Positions 7,682 to 17,763 of a stretch of 64,000 nucleotides of DNA are shown piece after piece (the first letter of the stretch is position 1; the number at the start of each line of letters is the position of its first letter). Under the pieces are notes generated by a model. It ran no database searches. It saw nothing but the letters and a program-made list of their open reading frames with translations, and was not told the DNA's origin. A program made the position numbers and the translations under genes. This DNA is from Cupriavidus taiwanensis (GTDB lineage Bacteria; Pseudomonadota; Gammaproteobacteria; Burkholderiales; Burkholderiaceae): positions 1,391,583 to 1,455,582 of the forward strand of contig NZ_LT984803.1 in NCBI RefSeq assembly GCF_900250115.1, read 5' to 3'.

Positions 7682-9067
7682 TCAGCGCTGCGCCATCACC
7701 ATGTAGTCGACCGTCAGGCTGGACAGCGCGCGCACGCCGTTGATCAGCGCCGGCTCATCCACATAGAACTCGGGCGAGTGGTTCGACGGCGCCTTGGTCA
7801 CATCCTGCCCCCTGGGCGTCACGCCGAGGTTGAAGAACAGGCCCGGCACCTTCTCCTGGTAGAACGAAAAATCCTCGGATGCGGTGGCCTTGGGCGTGAT
7901 CATCCAGTTGCCGTCGCCGGCCACGCGCTGCAGCGTCGGCGCCATCTTCTCGGTCAGCGCCGGCTGGTTGATGGTGGCGTTGTACAGCTCGACCACGCGG
8001 AAACTGGCCTCGGCCCCGGCGCTGGACGCAATCGCCTCGGTGGTGCGCTTCATGCGGGCATGGATGTCCTTCTTCATGCCTTCGTCGTAGGTCCGGATGG
8101 TGCCCATCATCTCGACCTTCTCCGGCACGATGTTCATGCGGTTGCCGCCGTGGAAGGTGCCGACGGTGATCACCGACGGTTCCAGCATGGCATTGACCTG
8201 GCGGCTCTGGATGGTCTGCAGGCCCATCACGATCTGCGACGCCACCACGATCGGGTCGATCCCGCCCCACGGCCGCGCGCCGTGGGTCTGGCGGCCCTTG
8301 ACGTCGATCCAGAACTGGTCCGCCGCCGCCATCGAGGCGCCGCTGCGCCAGCCCAGCTTGCCCGATTCGATGCCGCTGGTCACATGCAGGCCGAAGATGG
8401 CATCGACCTTCGGATTGTCCAGCACGCCCTCGGCCACCATCTGCTTTGCGCCCCACATGTTCGAGCCATTGGGCTCGAAGTCGGCCGGGCTTTCCTCGGC
8501 CGGCTGGAAGATAAACTTGACGGTGCCGGGCAGCTGGTCCTTCATGCCGGCCAGCACCTCTGCCGTGGCCATGAGAATCGCGACGTGCGTGTCATGGCCG
8601 CAGGCGTGCATCACGTCGACTTCCTTGCCCAGGTACTGGCCCTTGGCCTTCGACGCGAACGGCACGTCGACGCGCTCCTTCACCGGCAGCGCGTCCATGT
8701 CGGCGCGCAGCGCCACCACCGGGCCGGGCTTGCCGCCCTTGAGCACGCCCACTACGCCGGTCTTGGCCACGCCGGTCTTGACCTCCATGCCGAGCTTGCG
8801 CAGGTGGTCCGCCACCAGCCTTGCGGTGCGGGTCTCGTAGTTGCCCAGTTCCGGATGCTGGTGGATATCGCGGCGCCAGGCGATCAGCTGCTTTTCCACG
8901 GCCTTGGCGCGGGTCTCGATCTGGGCGTGGAGGGCGTCGGTGGCGGCGCCGGCCGGGGCAGGCGTGGTCTGCGCCGGCGCGGGGTTGCAGAGCAGGCCGG
9001 CCGCGAGTGCGAGGCTGGCGAAAGCAAAGCGGACGGTGGAACGGGATGCGGTGGAACGGACGGCCAT
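7682..9067 (-). CDS. Exported M20-family amidohydrolase (hippurate hydrolase/aminoacylase type)
   Basis: A 461-residue metallopeptidase-fold amidohydrolase. It has a typical Sec signal peptide (RSTVRFAFASLALAAGLL...PAPAQ), so it acts in the periplasm. Metal-binding blocks are HACGHDTH, QPAEESPADFEPNG and the C-terminal KATASEDFSFY. A dimerisation-domain insert begins at about ASMAAADQF. The closest functional group is hippurate hydrolase/IAA-amino-acid hydrolase, which releases a carboxylic acid from an N-acyl amino acid; the true substrate is unknown. A strong ribosome site (GAAGGAGAT) precedes ATG 9067. It is a single gene, with a pair of inverted intergenic repeats behind its promoter region. 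Confidence 0.88.
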   Translation of the reverse strand: MAVRSTASRSTVRFAFASLALAAGLLCNPAPAQTTPAPAGAATDALHAQIETRAKAVEKQLIAWRRDIHQHPELGNYETRTARLVADHLRKLGMEVKTGVAKTGVVGVLKGGKPGPVVALRADMDALPVKERVDVPFASKAKGQYLGKEVDVMHACGHDTHVAILMATAEVLAGMKDQLPGTVKFIFQPAEESPADFEPNGSNMWGAKQMVAEGVLDNPKVDAIFGLHVTSGIESGKLGWRSGASMAAADQFWIDVKGRQTHGARPWGGIDPIVVASQIVMGLQTIQSRQVNAMLEPSVITVGTFHGGNRMNIVPEKVEMMGTIRTYDEGMKKDIHARMKRTTEAIASSAGAEASFRVVELYNATINQPALTEKMAPTLQRVAGDGNWMITPKATASEDFSFYQEKVPGLFFNLGVTPRGQDVTKAPSNHSPEFYVDEPALINGVRALSSLTVDYMVMAQR

Positions 9068-9153
9068 GCAGGATCTCCTTCGTTATTGTTGGTTTGATGC
9101 TGGCAGAGTGGTTGGCTGCTTGGTGAGTGGGGCGCTGGAGTACTGCGGGCGCC

Positions 9154-9193
9154 GGCCCTCACCCCCGCCCCTCTCGCGCAGGCGGGAGAGGGG
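9154..9193 (+). repeat. GC-rich intergenic repeat, left copy
   Basis: The left arm of an inverted pair reads GGCCCTCACCCC, then a short hairpin CCCTCTCGCGC/GCGGGAGAGGGG. The right copy at 9247-9285 is the same element in opposite orientation. Such dyads are common intergenic repeats in Burkholderiales. Confidence 0.8.
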
Positions 9194-9246
9194 AGCAAAC
9201 AAGCGGGATGGGATGACTACGATACTGTCGAACGCCGAGGCAGTGC

Positions 9247-9285
9247 TCCCTCTCCCGCTTGCGCGAGAGGGTTGGGGTGAGGGCC
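9247..9285 (-). repeat. GC-rich intergenic repeat, right copy (inverted)
   Basis: This is the reverse complement of the element at 9154-9193. It carries its own hairpin (CCCTCTCCCGC/GCGCGAGAGGG) followed by TTGGGGTGAGGGCC. The two copies lie about 53 bases apart between the hydrolase promoter region and the argE 3' end. They could form one large stem or act as a transcription barrier. Confidence 0.8.
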
Positions 9286-9330
9286 AGCGTATCGACGCAG
9301 TGCGGACAACAAAGCCGCCGCGGACCCAGA

Positions 9331-10554
9331 TCAGGCCGTAACCCGCAGGCTATCCACCACCTTATGCAAGAACCTTTCGCACGCAGCCAGCTGCTCCAGC
9401 GCAACGAACTCGTCCGGCTTGTGCGCCTGCTGGATATCGCCGGGGCCGCACACCACCGCCGGAATGCCCGCGCGCTGGAACAGCCCGGCCTCGGTGCCGT
9501 AGGCCACCTTGCTGGTGTCGCGGTCCGCGGTCAGCGCGCGTACCAGCTGCGTGATGGCTTCCTGCTCGGCCACGTCGAGCGACGGCGCGGCGGCGATCTT
9601 GCTCAGCGTCAGGTCGGCGTCGGCATGTTCGGCGCGCATCTTCGGCAGCAGCACCTCGCTGGCATAGGCCTGGATGCGCGCGTAGATCGCTTCCGGATCG
9701 ACGCCGGGCAGGTTGCGGAACTCGAACACGAACTCGCACAGCGCCGGGATCGTGTTGAGCGCAATGCCGCCCTGGATGGTGCCGGTCTGCGCGGTGGTGT
9801 AGGGCACGTCGAAGGCCTGGTCGTAGGGGCCGTTGGCCTTGAACTCGTCGGCGATGTCGCGGATGAAGCAGATCAGCCGTGCCGCGTATTCGATCGCATT
9901 GACGCCGCGCGGCGTCAGCGACGAATGCGCGGCCTGGCCTTTCACGCAGCAGCGGTAGGCGTTGATGCCCTTGTGCGCAACGATCACGCGCATGCTGGTG
10001 GGTTCGCCGACGATGCAGCCGCCGGGGGTCACGCCGCGCTCGCGCAGTTCGGCCAGCAGGTAGGGCGCGCCCATGCAGCCGATTTCTTCGTCGAACGACA
10101 GCGCGTAGTGCACCGGCTCGCGCAGCCTGGCGTCGAGGATGGCCGGCAGCAGCGACAGGCTGGTGCCGATAAAGCCTTTCATGTCGCAGGTGCCGCGGCC
10201 GTACAGCTTGCCGTCGCGCACCACCGGCTTGAACGGGTCGGTGGTCCACGCCTGCCCGTCCACCGGCACCACGTCGGTGTGGCCCGACAGCACGATGCCG
10301 CCGTTGGTCTCGCCGTTGGCCGCGGGCACGGTGACGAACAGGTTGGCCTTGTCCCGTTGCGGGTTGTAGCTCAGATGGGGCTTCAGCCCCTTGGCCAGGA
10401 AATGGTCGCGCACCGACTCGATCAGGCCAAGGTTCGAATTGCGGCTGGTGGTGTCGTAGGCCACCAGCCGCTGGGTCCATTCCAGTGCGCTGCCGCGCGC
10501 TGCGGTTTCGGTGACGGACTGGCTGGAGTCGGCTCGGGCAGCTTTGGCTGGCAT
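9331..10554 (-). CDS. argE: Acetylornithine deacetylase ArgE
   Basis: A 407-residue cytoplasmic M20 metalloenzyme that deacetylates N-acetylornithine in arginine synthesis. The first metal motif SGHTDVVPVDGQ holds His92 and Asp94; the catalytic pair is in SFDEEIGCMGA. Later blocks are GEPTSMRVIVAHKG and the C-terminal HKPDEFVALEQL. Length and blocks fit ArgE of the Burkholderiales better than DapE. Its 5' end is 80 bases from the mfd stop on the same strand. No other arg gene is near. Confidence 0.9.
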   Translation of the reverse strand: MPAKAARADSSQSVTETAARGSALEWTQRLVAYDTTSRNSNLGLIESVRDHFLAKGLKPHLSYNPQRDKANLFVTVPAANGETNGGIVLSGHTDVVPVDGQAWTTDPFKPVVRDGKLYGRGTCDMKGFIGTSLSLLPAILDARLREPVHYALSFDEEIGCMGAPYLLAELRERGVTPGGCIVGEPTSMRVIVAHKGINAYRCCVKGQAAHSSLTPRGVNAIEYAARLICFIRDIADEFKANGPYDQAFDVPYTTAQTGTIQGGIALNTIPALCEFVFEFRNLPGVDPEAIYARIQAYASEVLLPKMRAEHADADLTLSKIAAAPSLDVAEQEAITQLVRALTADRDTSKVAYGTEAGLFQRAGIPAVVCGPGDIQQAHKPDEFVALEQLAACERFLHKVVDSLRVTA

Positions 10555-10634
10555 GGGGGCGGTATCACTAACGTGTTAAGGAATCGATGCTACACCCGGC
10601 CGCGCGCCGCGTCCATGCACGATCGGCATCGGCG

Positions 10635-13600
10635 CTACGCCAGCTGCCGCAGCGTATGCTTGATGGTCTGCGCGCGCACCGCCACGTCCGGCATCTTGGC
10701 CTCGATGCGCAGCTTGTCCTGTCCCGCCAGCTTGATATGGCGGTTCTTCTGCACCAGGTCGATGATGCGCATCGCATCGATGGGCGGATTGGGCACGAAC
10801 TGCACGCTGATGGCGGCCTCGCCGGCGTCGATCTTGCGCACGCCCAGCGGCGCCGCGGCGATGCGCAGCCGGTGGGTCTCGACCAGCGCCTGCGCCTGCG
10901 CCGGCAGGCGGCCGAAGCGGTCGACCAGCTCTTCCTGGATGTCGTCGACCCGCTCCGGGGTCTCGCAGTTGGCCAGCCGCTTGTACAGCGACAGGCGCTC
11001 GTGCACGTCGGCGCAGTAGTCGTTGGGCAGCAGCGCCGGCGTGCCCAGGTTGATCTCGGTGGTGGCGGCCAGCGGCGCCATCAGGTCGGGCTCCTTGCCG
11101 GCCTTCAGTGCCTTGACTGCATGGTTGAGCATGTCCGTGTAGAGCTGGAAGCCGATCTCGTGGATCTCGCCCGACTGCTTGTCGCCCAGCACCTCGCCGG
11201 CGCCGCGGATTTCCAGGTCGTGCATGGCCAGGTAGAAGCCCGAGCCCAGTTCCTCCATCTGCTGGATCGCCTCGAGCCGGCGCTGCGCCTGCTTGGTCAG
11301 GCCGTCGACGTCATGCACCAGCAGGTAGGCATAGGCCTGATGGTGCGAGCGCCCGACGCGGCCGCGCAGCTGGTGCAGCTGCGCCAGCCCGAACTTGTCG
11401 GCGCGGTGGATCAGGATGGTGTTGGCGGTCGGCACGTCGATGCCGGTCTCGATAATGGTGGTGCACAGCAGGATGTTGTCGCGGCGCGAGACGAAGTCGC
11501 GCATCACGCGTTCGAGCTCGCGCTCGTGCATCTGTCCGTGCGCGACCGCGATGCGCGCCTCGGGCACCAGCTCGGCAAGCCTGGCGCGCTTGTTCTCGAT
11601 GGTCTCGACCTCGTTGTGCAGGAAGTAGACCTGCCCGCCGCGCTTGAGCTCGCGCAGGATGGCCTCGCGGATCACACCGTCTTCCTCGCGCCGCACGAAG
11701 GTCTTGATCGCCAGCCGCTTCTGCGGCGCGGTGGCGATCACCGAGAAATCGCGCAGCCCTTCCAGCGCCATGCCCAGCGTGCGCGGAATCGGCGTGGCGG
11801 TCAGGGTCAGGATGTCGACCTCGGCGCGCAGCGACTTCAGCGCTTCCTTCTGGCGCACGCCGAAGCGGTGTTCCTCGTCGATGATGACCAGCCCCAGGCG
11901 CTGGAACCGGACCTGGTCGGACAGGATTTTGTGGGTGCCAATGACGATGTCGACGCTGCCCTCGTTGATCTGCTTGATGGCCGCGTCGATCTCCTTCTTG
12001 GTCTTGAAGCGCGACAGCTCGACGATGCGCACCGGCCATTCGGCGAAGCGGTCGGACAGCGTCTGGAAGTGCTGCTCGGCCAGCAGCGTGGTCGGCGCCA
12101 GCATCGCCACCTGCTTGCCGCCGAGCACCGCGACAAAGGCCGCGCGCAGCGCGACCTCGGTCTTGCCGAAGCCGACATCGCCGCACACCAGCCGGTCCAT
12201 CGGCTTGCCCGAGGTCATGTCGGCGATCACCGCGGCGATCGCGGCGGCCTGGTCCGGCGTTTCCTCGAAGCCGAAGCTCTCGGCGAAGGTCTCGTAGTCC
12301 TTGGGCGAGAGCGGGAAGGCGAAGCCCTCGCGCGCGGCGCGGCGCGCGTACAGGTTGAGCAGTTCGGCGGCGGTGTCGCGGATCTGCTGCGCTGCCTTGC
12401 GCTTGGCCTTGTCCCACTGGCCCGAGCCCAGGTGGTGCAGCGGCGCGGTATCCGGGTCGGCGCCTGAGTAGCGTGAGATCACGTGCAGCTGGTGCACCGG
12501 CACGTACAGCTTGCTGCCCTTGTCGTAGTCCAGGTGCAGGAATTCCTCGTCGCCCTGGCCCATGTCGAGCGTCACCAGGCCCTGGTAGCGGCCGATTCCG
12601 TGCTCGCTGTGCACCACCGGATCGCCGATCTTCAGCTCGGCCAGGTCGCGCACCATCGAATCGACGGCCGAGGCCTGCTCCTGCTTGCGACGGCCGGTGC
12701 GGCGCGCGGTGCCGGCGTACAGCTCGGCTTCGGTGACGAAGGCCAGCCGTGCCTGCGGCAGCGCGAAGCCGCTCTGCAGCGGCGCCACCGCGATCGAGAA
12801 ATGCGCGTCGCCGGCGAGGAATGCGGCAAAGTCGTCGACCGGATGCGGGCGCAGGCCGCTTTCGGCAAACAGCTGCAGCAGCGTCTCGCGCCGGCCGGCG
12901 GAGTCGGCGCACATCAGCACGCGGGTCTGCTTGTCGAGCAGCAGCGACTCCAGGTTGACCAGCGGGTCTTCGGCGCGGCGATTGACCGCGACGTCGGGCA
13001 GGAGCGCCGAGAACGCCGGCTGCTCGGCGCCGGCTTCCCCCTGCAGCACCAGCCGCGCCATCGGCTTGGCGGCGACGAAGAACTGCTCCTCCGACAGGAA
13101 CAGGTCCGCGGGCGGCAGCAGCGGGCGCTCGCGGTCGTGGCGCATGAAGTTGTAGCGCTGCGTGGTGTCGGCCCAGAAGCGGCGGATGGCCTCGTCGATG
13201 TTGCCCGCGAATACCAGCTGCGTGTCGGCGGGCAGGTAGTCGAACACGGTGGCGCTGTGCTCGAAGAACAGCGGCAGGTAATACTCGATGCCGGCCGACG
13301 GCACGCCGTTGCCGACGTCCTTGTAGATCGGCGACTTGGTCGGGTCGCCTTCGAAGACCTCGCGCCAGCGGCCGCGGAAGGCGGTGCGCGCGGCTTCGTC
13401 GAGCGGGAACTCGCGCCCGGGCAGCAGCCGCACTTCCTTGACCGGATACAGGCTGCGCTGCGTGTCCGGATCGAAGGCGCGGATGGTCTCGATCTCGTCG
13501 CCGAACAAATCGATGCGGTACGGCAGCGCCGAGCCCATCGGGTACAGGTCGATCAGGCCGCCGCGCACGCTGTATTCGCCCGGCCGCATCACCGCGCTGA

Positions 13601-14084
13601 CATGCTCGTAGCCGGCCAGCGTGAACTGCGCCTTGAGTGCGGCCTCGTCGAGCCGCTCGCCCTGCTTGAAGAAGAAGGTATAGGCGGCCAGGAAGGCCGG
13701 CGGCGCCAGCCGGTACAGCGCGGTGGTGGCGGGCACCAGCATCACGTCGCACTGGCCGGTCTGGATGTCGTGCAGCGTCGCCAGGCGTTCGGAGACCAGG
13801 TCCTGGTGCGGCGAGAAGCTGTCGTAGGGCAGGGTTTCCCAGTCGGGCAGCAGGCGCACGCGCAGTTCCGGCGCGAACCAGGGGATTTCCTCGGCCAGGC
13901 GCTGCGCATCGACCGCATGCGAGCACACCACCGCCAGCATCGGCGCGCGCGCGCGGTGCTGGCGCGCATAGGCGGCCACCGCCAGCGCATCGGCCGAGCC
14001 GCGCAGGCCGGCCACGCTGTGGCGCAGCCCCGGCTTGACCAGCGGCAGGTTGACGAAGGGAAAGGCGGGCGTGGCGTCAGGCAT
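10635..14084 (-). CDS. mfd: Transcription-repair coupling factor Mfd
   Basis: A 1149-residue Mfd, the expected full length. It removes RNA polymerase stalled at DNA damage and recruits UvrA. The N-terminal UvrB-like module includes [18 protein letters not shown]. The RNA-polymerase-interacting domain starts near [15 protein letters not shown]. The translocase has Walker [10 protein letters not shown] at about 632 and the DEEH box at about 735, followed by [13 protein letters not shown] and the motif VI block [11 protein letters not shown]. It is divergent from ispD, with a 211-base shared upstream region holding a GC hairpin near 14113-14136. Confidence 0.97.
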   Translation of the reverse strand: MPDATPAFPFVNLPLVKPGLRHSVAGLRGSADALAVAAYARQHRARAPMLAVVCSHAVDAQRLAEEIPWFAPELRVRLLPDWETLPYDSFSPHQDLVSERLATLHDIQTGQCDVMLVPATTALYRLAPPAFLAAYTFFFKQGERLDEAALKAQFTLAGYEHVSAVMRPGEYSVRGGLIDLYPMGSALPYRIDLFGDEIETIRAFDPDTQRSLYPVKEVRLLPGREFPLDEAARTAFRGRWREVFEGDPTKSPIYKDVGNGVPSAGIEYYLPLFFEHSATVFDYLPADTQLVFAGNIDEAIRRFWADTTQRYNFMRHDRERPLLPPADLFLSEEQFFVAAKPMARLVLQGEAGAEQPAFSALLPDVAVNRRAEDPLVNLESLLLDKQTRVLMCADSAGRRETLLQLFAESGLRPHPVDDFAAFLAGDAHFSIAVAPLQSGFALPQARLAFVTEAELYAGTARRTGRRKQEQASAVDSMVRDLAELKIGDPVVHSEHGIGRYQGLVTLDMGQGDEEFLHLDYDKGSKLYVPVHQLHVISRYSGADPDTAPLHHLGSGQWDKAKRKAAQQIRDTAAELLNLYARRAAREGFAFPLSPKDYETFAESFGFEETPDQAAAIAAVIADMTSGKPMDRLVCGDVGFGKTEVALRAAFVAVLGGKQVAMLAPTTLLAEQHFQTLSDRFAEWPVRIVELSRFKTKKEIDAAIKQINEGSVDIVIGTHKILSDQVRFQRLGLVIIDEEHRFGVRQKEALKSLRAEVDILTLTATPIPRTLGMALEGLRDFSVIATAPQKRLAIKTFVRREEDGVIREAILRELKRGGQVYFLHNEVETIENKRARLAELVPEARIAVAHGQMHERELERVMRDFVSRRDNILLCTTIIETGIDVPTANTILIHRADKFGLAQLHQLRGRVGRSHHQAYAYLLVHDVDGLTKQAQRRLEAIQQMEELGSGFYLAMHDLEIRGAGEVLGDKQSGEIHEIGFQLYTDMLNHAVKALKAGKEPDLMAPLAATTEINLGTPALLPNDYCADVHERLSLYKRLANCETPERVDDIQEELVDRFGRLPAQAQALVETHRLRIAAAPLGVRKIDAGEAAISVQFVPNPPIDAMRIIDLVQKNRHIKLAGQDKLRIEAKMPDVAVRAQTIKHTLRQLA

Positions 14085-14112
14085 GTCGGCAGGGGGCGTT
14101 CAAAACGACGAC

Positions 14113-14136
14113 GCCCCGCCGGCATTGCGGGCGGGG
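14113..14136. promoter_or_regulatory. GC-rich hairpin in the mfd-ispD divergent region
   Basis: An inverted repeat, CCCCGCC ... GGGCGGGG, with a short loop lies in the mfd leader, 30-50 bases before its ATG. On the minus strand TATAAT at about 14211-14216 may be an mfd -10 box. No convincing -35 partner is seen for either gene. Confidence 0.4.
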
Positions 14137-14295
14137 GTCGGAACAGGGGACCTCGGGTGCCGGTGGCGCCGGCCGGATACGTTGATGCGGCATGGCGACG
14201 GGCAAGGGCCGTATTATAGAATGCGCACCGGTTGCCCCGCTGGCCAGTGCCGCTGGCCTGCGCTGGCGCCGCCTTTTTCACTCCACGCCGATCCC

Positions 14296-15036
14296 GTGTC
14301 CGCTCGCCGCTTTGCCCTGATTCCCTGTGCCGGTACCGGCAGCCGCGCCGGCGGCGCCGTGCCCAAGCAATACCAGACCGTGGCCGGCCGGCCGATGATC
14401 TGGCACGCCCTGGCGGCGTTCTCGGCGTGCGACGCCATCAACGCCACCGCGCTGGTGCTGGCGCCCGACGACATGCCGCTGGAATCGCGTTTCGGCGCGG
14501 CCGCGTTTGCCGGGCTTCGCTTCGATACCGCCTTTGTCGGCGGGGACAGCCGCCATGCATCCGTGCTGGCCGGCCTGCACCACCTGGCCCAGCTGGGCGC
14601 GACCGACGCCGACTGGGTGCTGGTGCACGATGCCGCGCGCCCGGGACTGACGCCGGCGATGGTCCACGCGCTGGTGCGCGCGGTGGAAAGCGACGGCGAC
14701 GACGATCCGGACGCGGCCATCGGCGGCATCCTGGCGGTGCCGGTGCCCGACACGCTGAAACGCGCCCAGGACGATGCCCGCATCGGCGCCACGGTGCCGC
14801 GCGAAGGGCTGTGGCAGGCGCAGACGCCGCAGATGTTCCGCCTGGGCGTGCTGCGCCAGGCGCTGCAGGACGCCATGGCCGCCGGCGCGGTGGTAACCGA
14901 CGAGGCCAGCGCGATCGAGCGCCTGGGCCTGCATCCGCGGCTGGTCAACGGCTCGCTGCGCAATTTCAAGGTGACCTACCCGGAGGACTTCGCGCTGGCC
15001 GAAGTGCTGCTGGGCAGCCACGCCAAAGGAGCATGA
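14296..15036 (+). CDS. ispD: IspD, 2-C-methyl-D-erythritol 4-phosphate cytidylyltransferase
   Basis: A 246-residue cytidylyltransferase of the non-mevalonate isoprenoid pathway, joining MEP and CTP to CDP-methylerythritol. The nucleotide-binding loop [18 protein letters not shown] is near the N-terminus. VLVHDAARP and the C-terminal YPEDFALAE are also family motifs. GTG 14296 ([13 protein letters not shown]) places the loop where it belongs; upstream in-frame starts would add a long unrelated extension. ispF follows four bases after the stop, so the two form an operon. Confidence 0.93.
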
Positions 15037-15040
15037 CCGC

Positions 15041-15550
15041 ATGATGCCTTTCGATATCCGGGTCGGGCAGGGCTATGACGTCCACGCGCTGGTACCCGGC
15101 CGCAAGCTGATCCTGGGCGGGGTCGAGATCCCGCACGACCGTGGCCTGCTGGGTCATTCCGATGCCGATGCGCTGCTGCACGCGGTCACCGACGCGCTCT
15201 TCGGCGCCGCGGCGCTGGGCGATATCGGGCGCCATTTTCCCGACACCGACGCGCAGTTCGCCGGCGCCGACAGCCGCGCGCTGCTGCGCGAGGCGGCGCG
15301 CCGCGTGCGCGAGGCCGGCTATGAAATCGGCAATGTCGACGCCACGGTGATCGCGCAGGCGCCCAAGCTGGCGCCGCATATCGGCGCGATGGTGGCCAAC
15401 CTGGCCGAAGACCTGGCGATCGCGCGCGGGCGCTGCAACGTCAAGGCCAAGACCAACGAAAAGCTGGGCTTCGAGGGACGCCAGGAAGGCATCGTGGCGC
15501 AGGCCGCGGTGCTGCTGTGGCGCGCCTCGGTGGCGGACGCGCAGGACTGA
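15041..15550 (+). CDS. ispF: IspF, 2-C-methyl-D-erythritol 2,4-cyclodiphosphate synthase
   Basis: A 169-residue enzyme forming the cyclic diphosphate in isoprenoid synthesis. Metal ligands Asp13 and His15 lie in GQGYDVHAL, and [19 protein letters not shown] is the second signature. The C-terminus has [19 protein letters not shown] at 15026-15031, inside the end of ispD, serves ATG 15041, so translation is coupled. It runs toward the convergent GNAT gene, two bases away. Confidence 0.96.
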
Positions 15551-15552
15551 GC

Positions 15553-16125
15553 TCAGGCGCGCGGCGCCTCGGGCGCCACGTCTTCGGGTGGAATGGCGTA
15601 GGTGTAGTCGATCAGCCGCGCCATCGCGCCGCTGCGCGCGCCGGCCTCGGTGCGCTTGGTGAACCCCATCTGCTGGCACAGCCGGTTGGCTGACGCCATT
15701 TCCGGCATGGTGCGCACCACCAGCGTCGACGCGCCGATATCGCGTGCGCGCTGGATGCAGATCTGCATCAGCGTGCGCCCCAGCCCCAGGCCGCGCGCCT
15801 GAGGGCTGACCGACAGCAGCCGCGCTTCGGGCTGGGTCAGGGTGATGGTGCTGCCATCCAGCGCCGGCAGCGTCGCCCCTGGGTGGCAGAACAGCACCGC
15901 GCCCATGATGCCGTGATCGGTCTCCGCCACCCACCATTCCATGTCCGGGTGGCTGGTCGCCAGCACGGCCTGCATGCCGCGCTGGAACGAGGCGCGGCAA
16001 TCTTCCATGATCGCGAGCTCGTATTGCCCGTAGGCCTGTTGCGTGACGGCGGCGATATCGCCCCAGTCATGCACCGCCGCCAGGCGGTAATGGAAGCGGG
16101 GGGAAGTCGGCGAAGGCAGGGTCAT
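15553..16125 (-). CDS. GNAT-family N-acetyltransferase
   Basis: A 190-residue GNAT protein. The acetyl-CoA pyrophosphate loop is SPQARGLGLGRTLM (Q/RxxGxG/A), preceded by the beta-strand EARLLSVS. IGASTLVVRTMPEMASANRLCQQMGF is a typical C-terminal half with the ANRLYxxxGF-like block. The substrate cannot be told. ATG 16125 is taken; an ATG at 16194 would add 23 residues. No ribosome site decides. It is a single gene convergent with ispF. Confidence 0.85.
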   Translation of the reverse strand: MTLPSPTSPRFHYRLAAVHDWGDIAAVTQQAYGQYELAIMEDCRASFQRGMQAVLATSHPDMEWWVAETDHGIMGAVLFCHPGATLPALDGSTITLTQPEARLLSVSPQARGLGLGRTLMQICIQRARDIGASTLVVRTMPEMASANRLCQQMGFTKRTEAGARSGAMARLIDYTYAIPPEDVAPEAPRA

Positions 16126-16305
16126 GGCAGGCTGAAAGTGCGTATCCTGCCTGGATTGTAGGCGGATCGCCGCGCCCGCGCAGGTCGGCGCCATGACGGT
16201 TGCAGGATGGGAACAGCCGGCAAGTTCCGATGGGAAGCTGTCGGCTGTTGTGCTACGGCGCCCGTTGCCGGGCTGCCAGGGAGGGCGCGGGGGCGCGCAG
16301 ATGCC

Positions 16306-16827
16306 TTACTGGGCCGCGATCACGTTGGCCGCGGCCACGATCACCGCGGCAATGCGGCCGACGTCGCGCAGCTGCTGCGCGGTCATGCCCTGTTCGTTCT
16401 TCAGCAGCTGGTAGTGCGACTTCACGCAGAAGTGGCACTTGCCCACGATCGATGCGGCCAGCGCGTACATCTCGAAGCGGCGCTTGTCCACGCCGCCATG
16501 GGTGGCGTAGGCGTTCATGCGCAGCCCGGCCGGCTGGCTGGCCAGGTCCGGATCGTCGGCCATCTCGACATACGGGTACCAGGTGTTGTTCATGCCCATC
16601 AGCGCGGCCGCGGTCAGCGCGCCGTTGGTTTCCTCGGGCGACAGCACGCCGGCATTGCGGATGGCGTCCACCAGCACCTTGCTCTGCGCCGCGAATGCCG
16701 CCGCCAGCGCCACGCCGACCGCATCGTTGCCTTCCAGCGAGGAGCGGGCGATGGTGCCGTCGACGTTCAGGCGGATGTCCTTGGCGTAATCGGGGATCAA
16801 ATTCTTAATCGTACTGAGGAATTCCAT
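16306..16827 (-). CDS. ahpD: Alkylhydroperoxidase AhpD
   Basis: A 173-residue AhpD with its redox pair Cys131/Cys134 in GKCHFCVKSHY and His138. In studied bacteria AhpD (with lipoyl proteins) re-reduces AhpC and also has weak peroxidase activity of its own. AGGAGAAAT lies just before ATG 16827. It follows ahpC on the same strand, but a strong intrinsic terminator lies in the 104-base gap, so ahpD is probably expressed by read-through or from its own start site. Confidence 0.95.
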   Translation of the reverse strand: MEFLSTIKNLIPDYAKDIRLNVDGTIARSSLEGNDAVGVALAAAFAAQSKVLVDAIRNAGVLSPEETNGALTAAALMGMNNTWYPYVEMADDPDLASQPAGLRMNAYATHGGVDKRRFEMYALAASIVGKCHFCVKSHYQLLKNEQGMTAQQLRDVGRIAAVIVAAANVIAAQ

Positions 16828-16852
16828 TTATTTCTCCTATCGATCGGGGCTC

Positions 16853-16875
16853 AAAAAACCCGCGCAAGCGGGTTT
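16853..16875 (-). terminator. Intercistronic terminator between ahpC and ahpD
   Basis: A perfect 8-bp stem AAACCCGC/GCGGGTTT with a four-base loop is followed on the minus strand by a run of six Ts (stem end included). It sits 57 bases after the ahpC stop and 26 bases before ahpD. It would reduce ahpD transcription relative to ahpC. Confidence 0.85.
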
Positions 16876-16931
16876 CGATGCGGAGGGTGGGCCCTCCGCG
16901 GATCGCCAGGGCGTCTGGCGACGGACAGAAA

Positions 16932-17480
16932 TTACAGCGTGGCGCCACCAACGGCACGGTTGCACGGGCACAGCTCGTCCGTCTGCAGGCCGTCCAGGAT
17001 ACGCAGGACTTCGTCCGGGTTGCGGCCGACGTTCAGGTTGTTCACCGAAACGTGCTGGATGGTGTTTTCCGGATCGACGATGAAGGTCGCGCGCAGGGCC
17101 ACGCCGGCAGCGTGGTCACGCACGCCCAGCTGGTCGATCAGCGAACCGGTCACGTCGGCGAATTGCCACTGGTTCAGCTTGCTCAGGTCCTTGTGTTCGC
17201 GGCGCCATGCCAGCTTGACGAATTCGTTGTCGGTCGAGCCGCCCAGCACGATCGCGTCGCGGTCGGCGAAGTCGCCGTTCAGCTTGGCGAAGGCCACGAT
17301 TTCGGTCGGGCACACGAAGGTGAAGTCCTTCGGGTAGAAGTAGATGATCTTCCACTTGCCTTCGAACGACTTCTCAGTGATGTCTTCGAAAGCCGACTGG
17401 CCGTTCTCTTCGTGATTGTTGAAACCCGGCTTGACACCGACGACGTGAAAGGCTTCGAGCTTGTCACCAACGGTCTTCAT
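16932..17480 (-). CDS. ahpC: Peroxiredoxin AhpC
   Basis: A 182-residue 2-Cys peroxiredoxin. Peroxidatic Cys57 is in DFTFVCPTE, and the C-terminal cysteines Cys171 and Cys173 are in DELCPCN. The form resembles the AhpC that pairs with AhpD rather than with AhpF, which fits the neighbour. It reduces hydrogen peroxide, organic peroxides and peroxynitrite in the cytoplasm. ATG 17480 has AGGAGAAGT upstream. The 283-base upstream region holds an A/T-rich patch with TTGA-N5-TCAA at 17615-17627. OxyR control would be expected, but I cannot read a clear OxyR site. Confidence 0.96.
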   Translation of the reverse strand: MKTVGDKLEAFHVVGVKPGFNNHEENGQSAFEDITEKSFEGKWKIIYFYPKDFTFVCPTEIVAFAKLNGDFADRDAIVLGGSTDNEFVKLAWRREHKDLSKLNQWQFADVTGSLIDQLGVRDHAAGVALRATFIVDPENTIQHVSVNNLNVGRNPDEVLRILDGLQTDELCPCNRAVGGATL

Positions 17481-17763
17481 AGACTTCTCCTGATATGGTT
17501 GCAATGAGAGCGGTGCCGCTGCCGCATGCCCCGGCGTGGGACCGGTGATACGGCTGCTGCGGCGGCGTACCGCGACAAAACGTGATTATGCGTCATCATC
17601 CGGGTCCGGGCTAATTGATATTCTCAAACGGCCCGATAGGCAAAGGCATGGCCACGCCCGGCACGGCATGTGGCGCATCGTCGCGCCACCCCGCCGTTGC
17701 GATGGGCCAGTATGCCACGCGCGATCACCCCCACATGGGAAGTTGGTGACGGTCGCGGCGAAA

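Noticed and set aside
17611..17630. OxyR site upstream of ahpC
   Set aside because: The A/T-rich patch has only a short TTGA-N5-TCAA dyad and not the four spaced ATAG-type elements; not enough to call.
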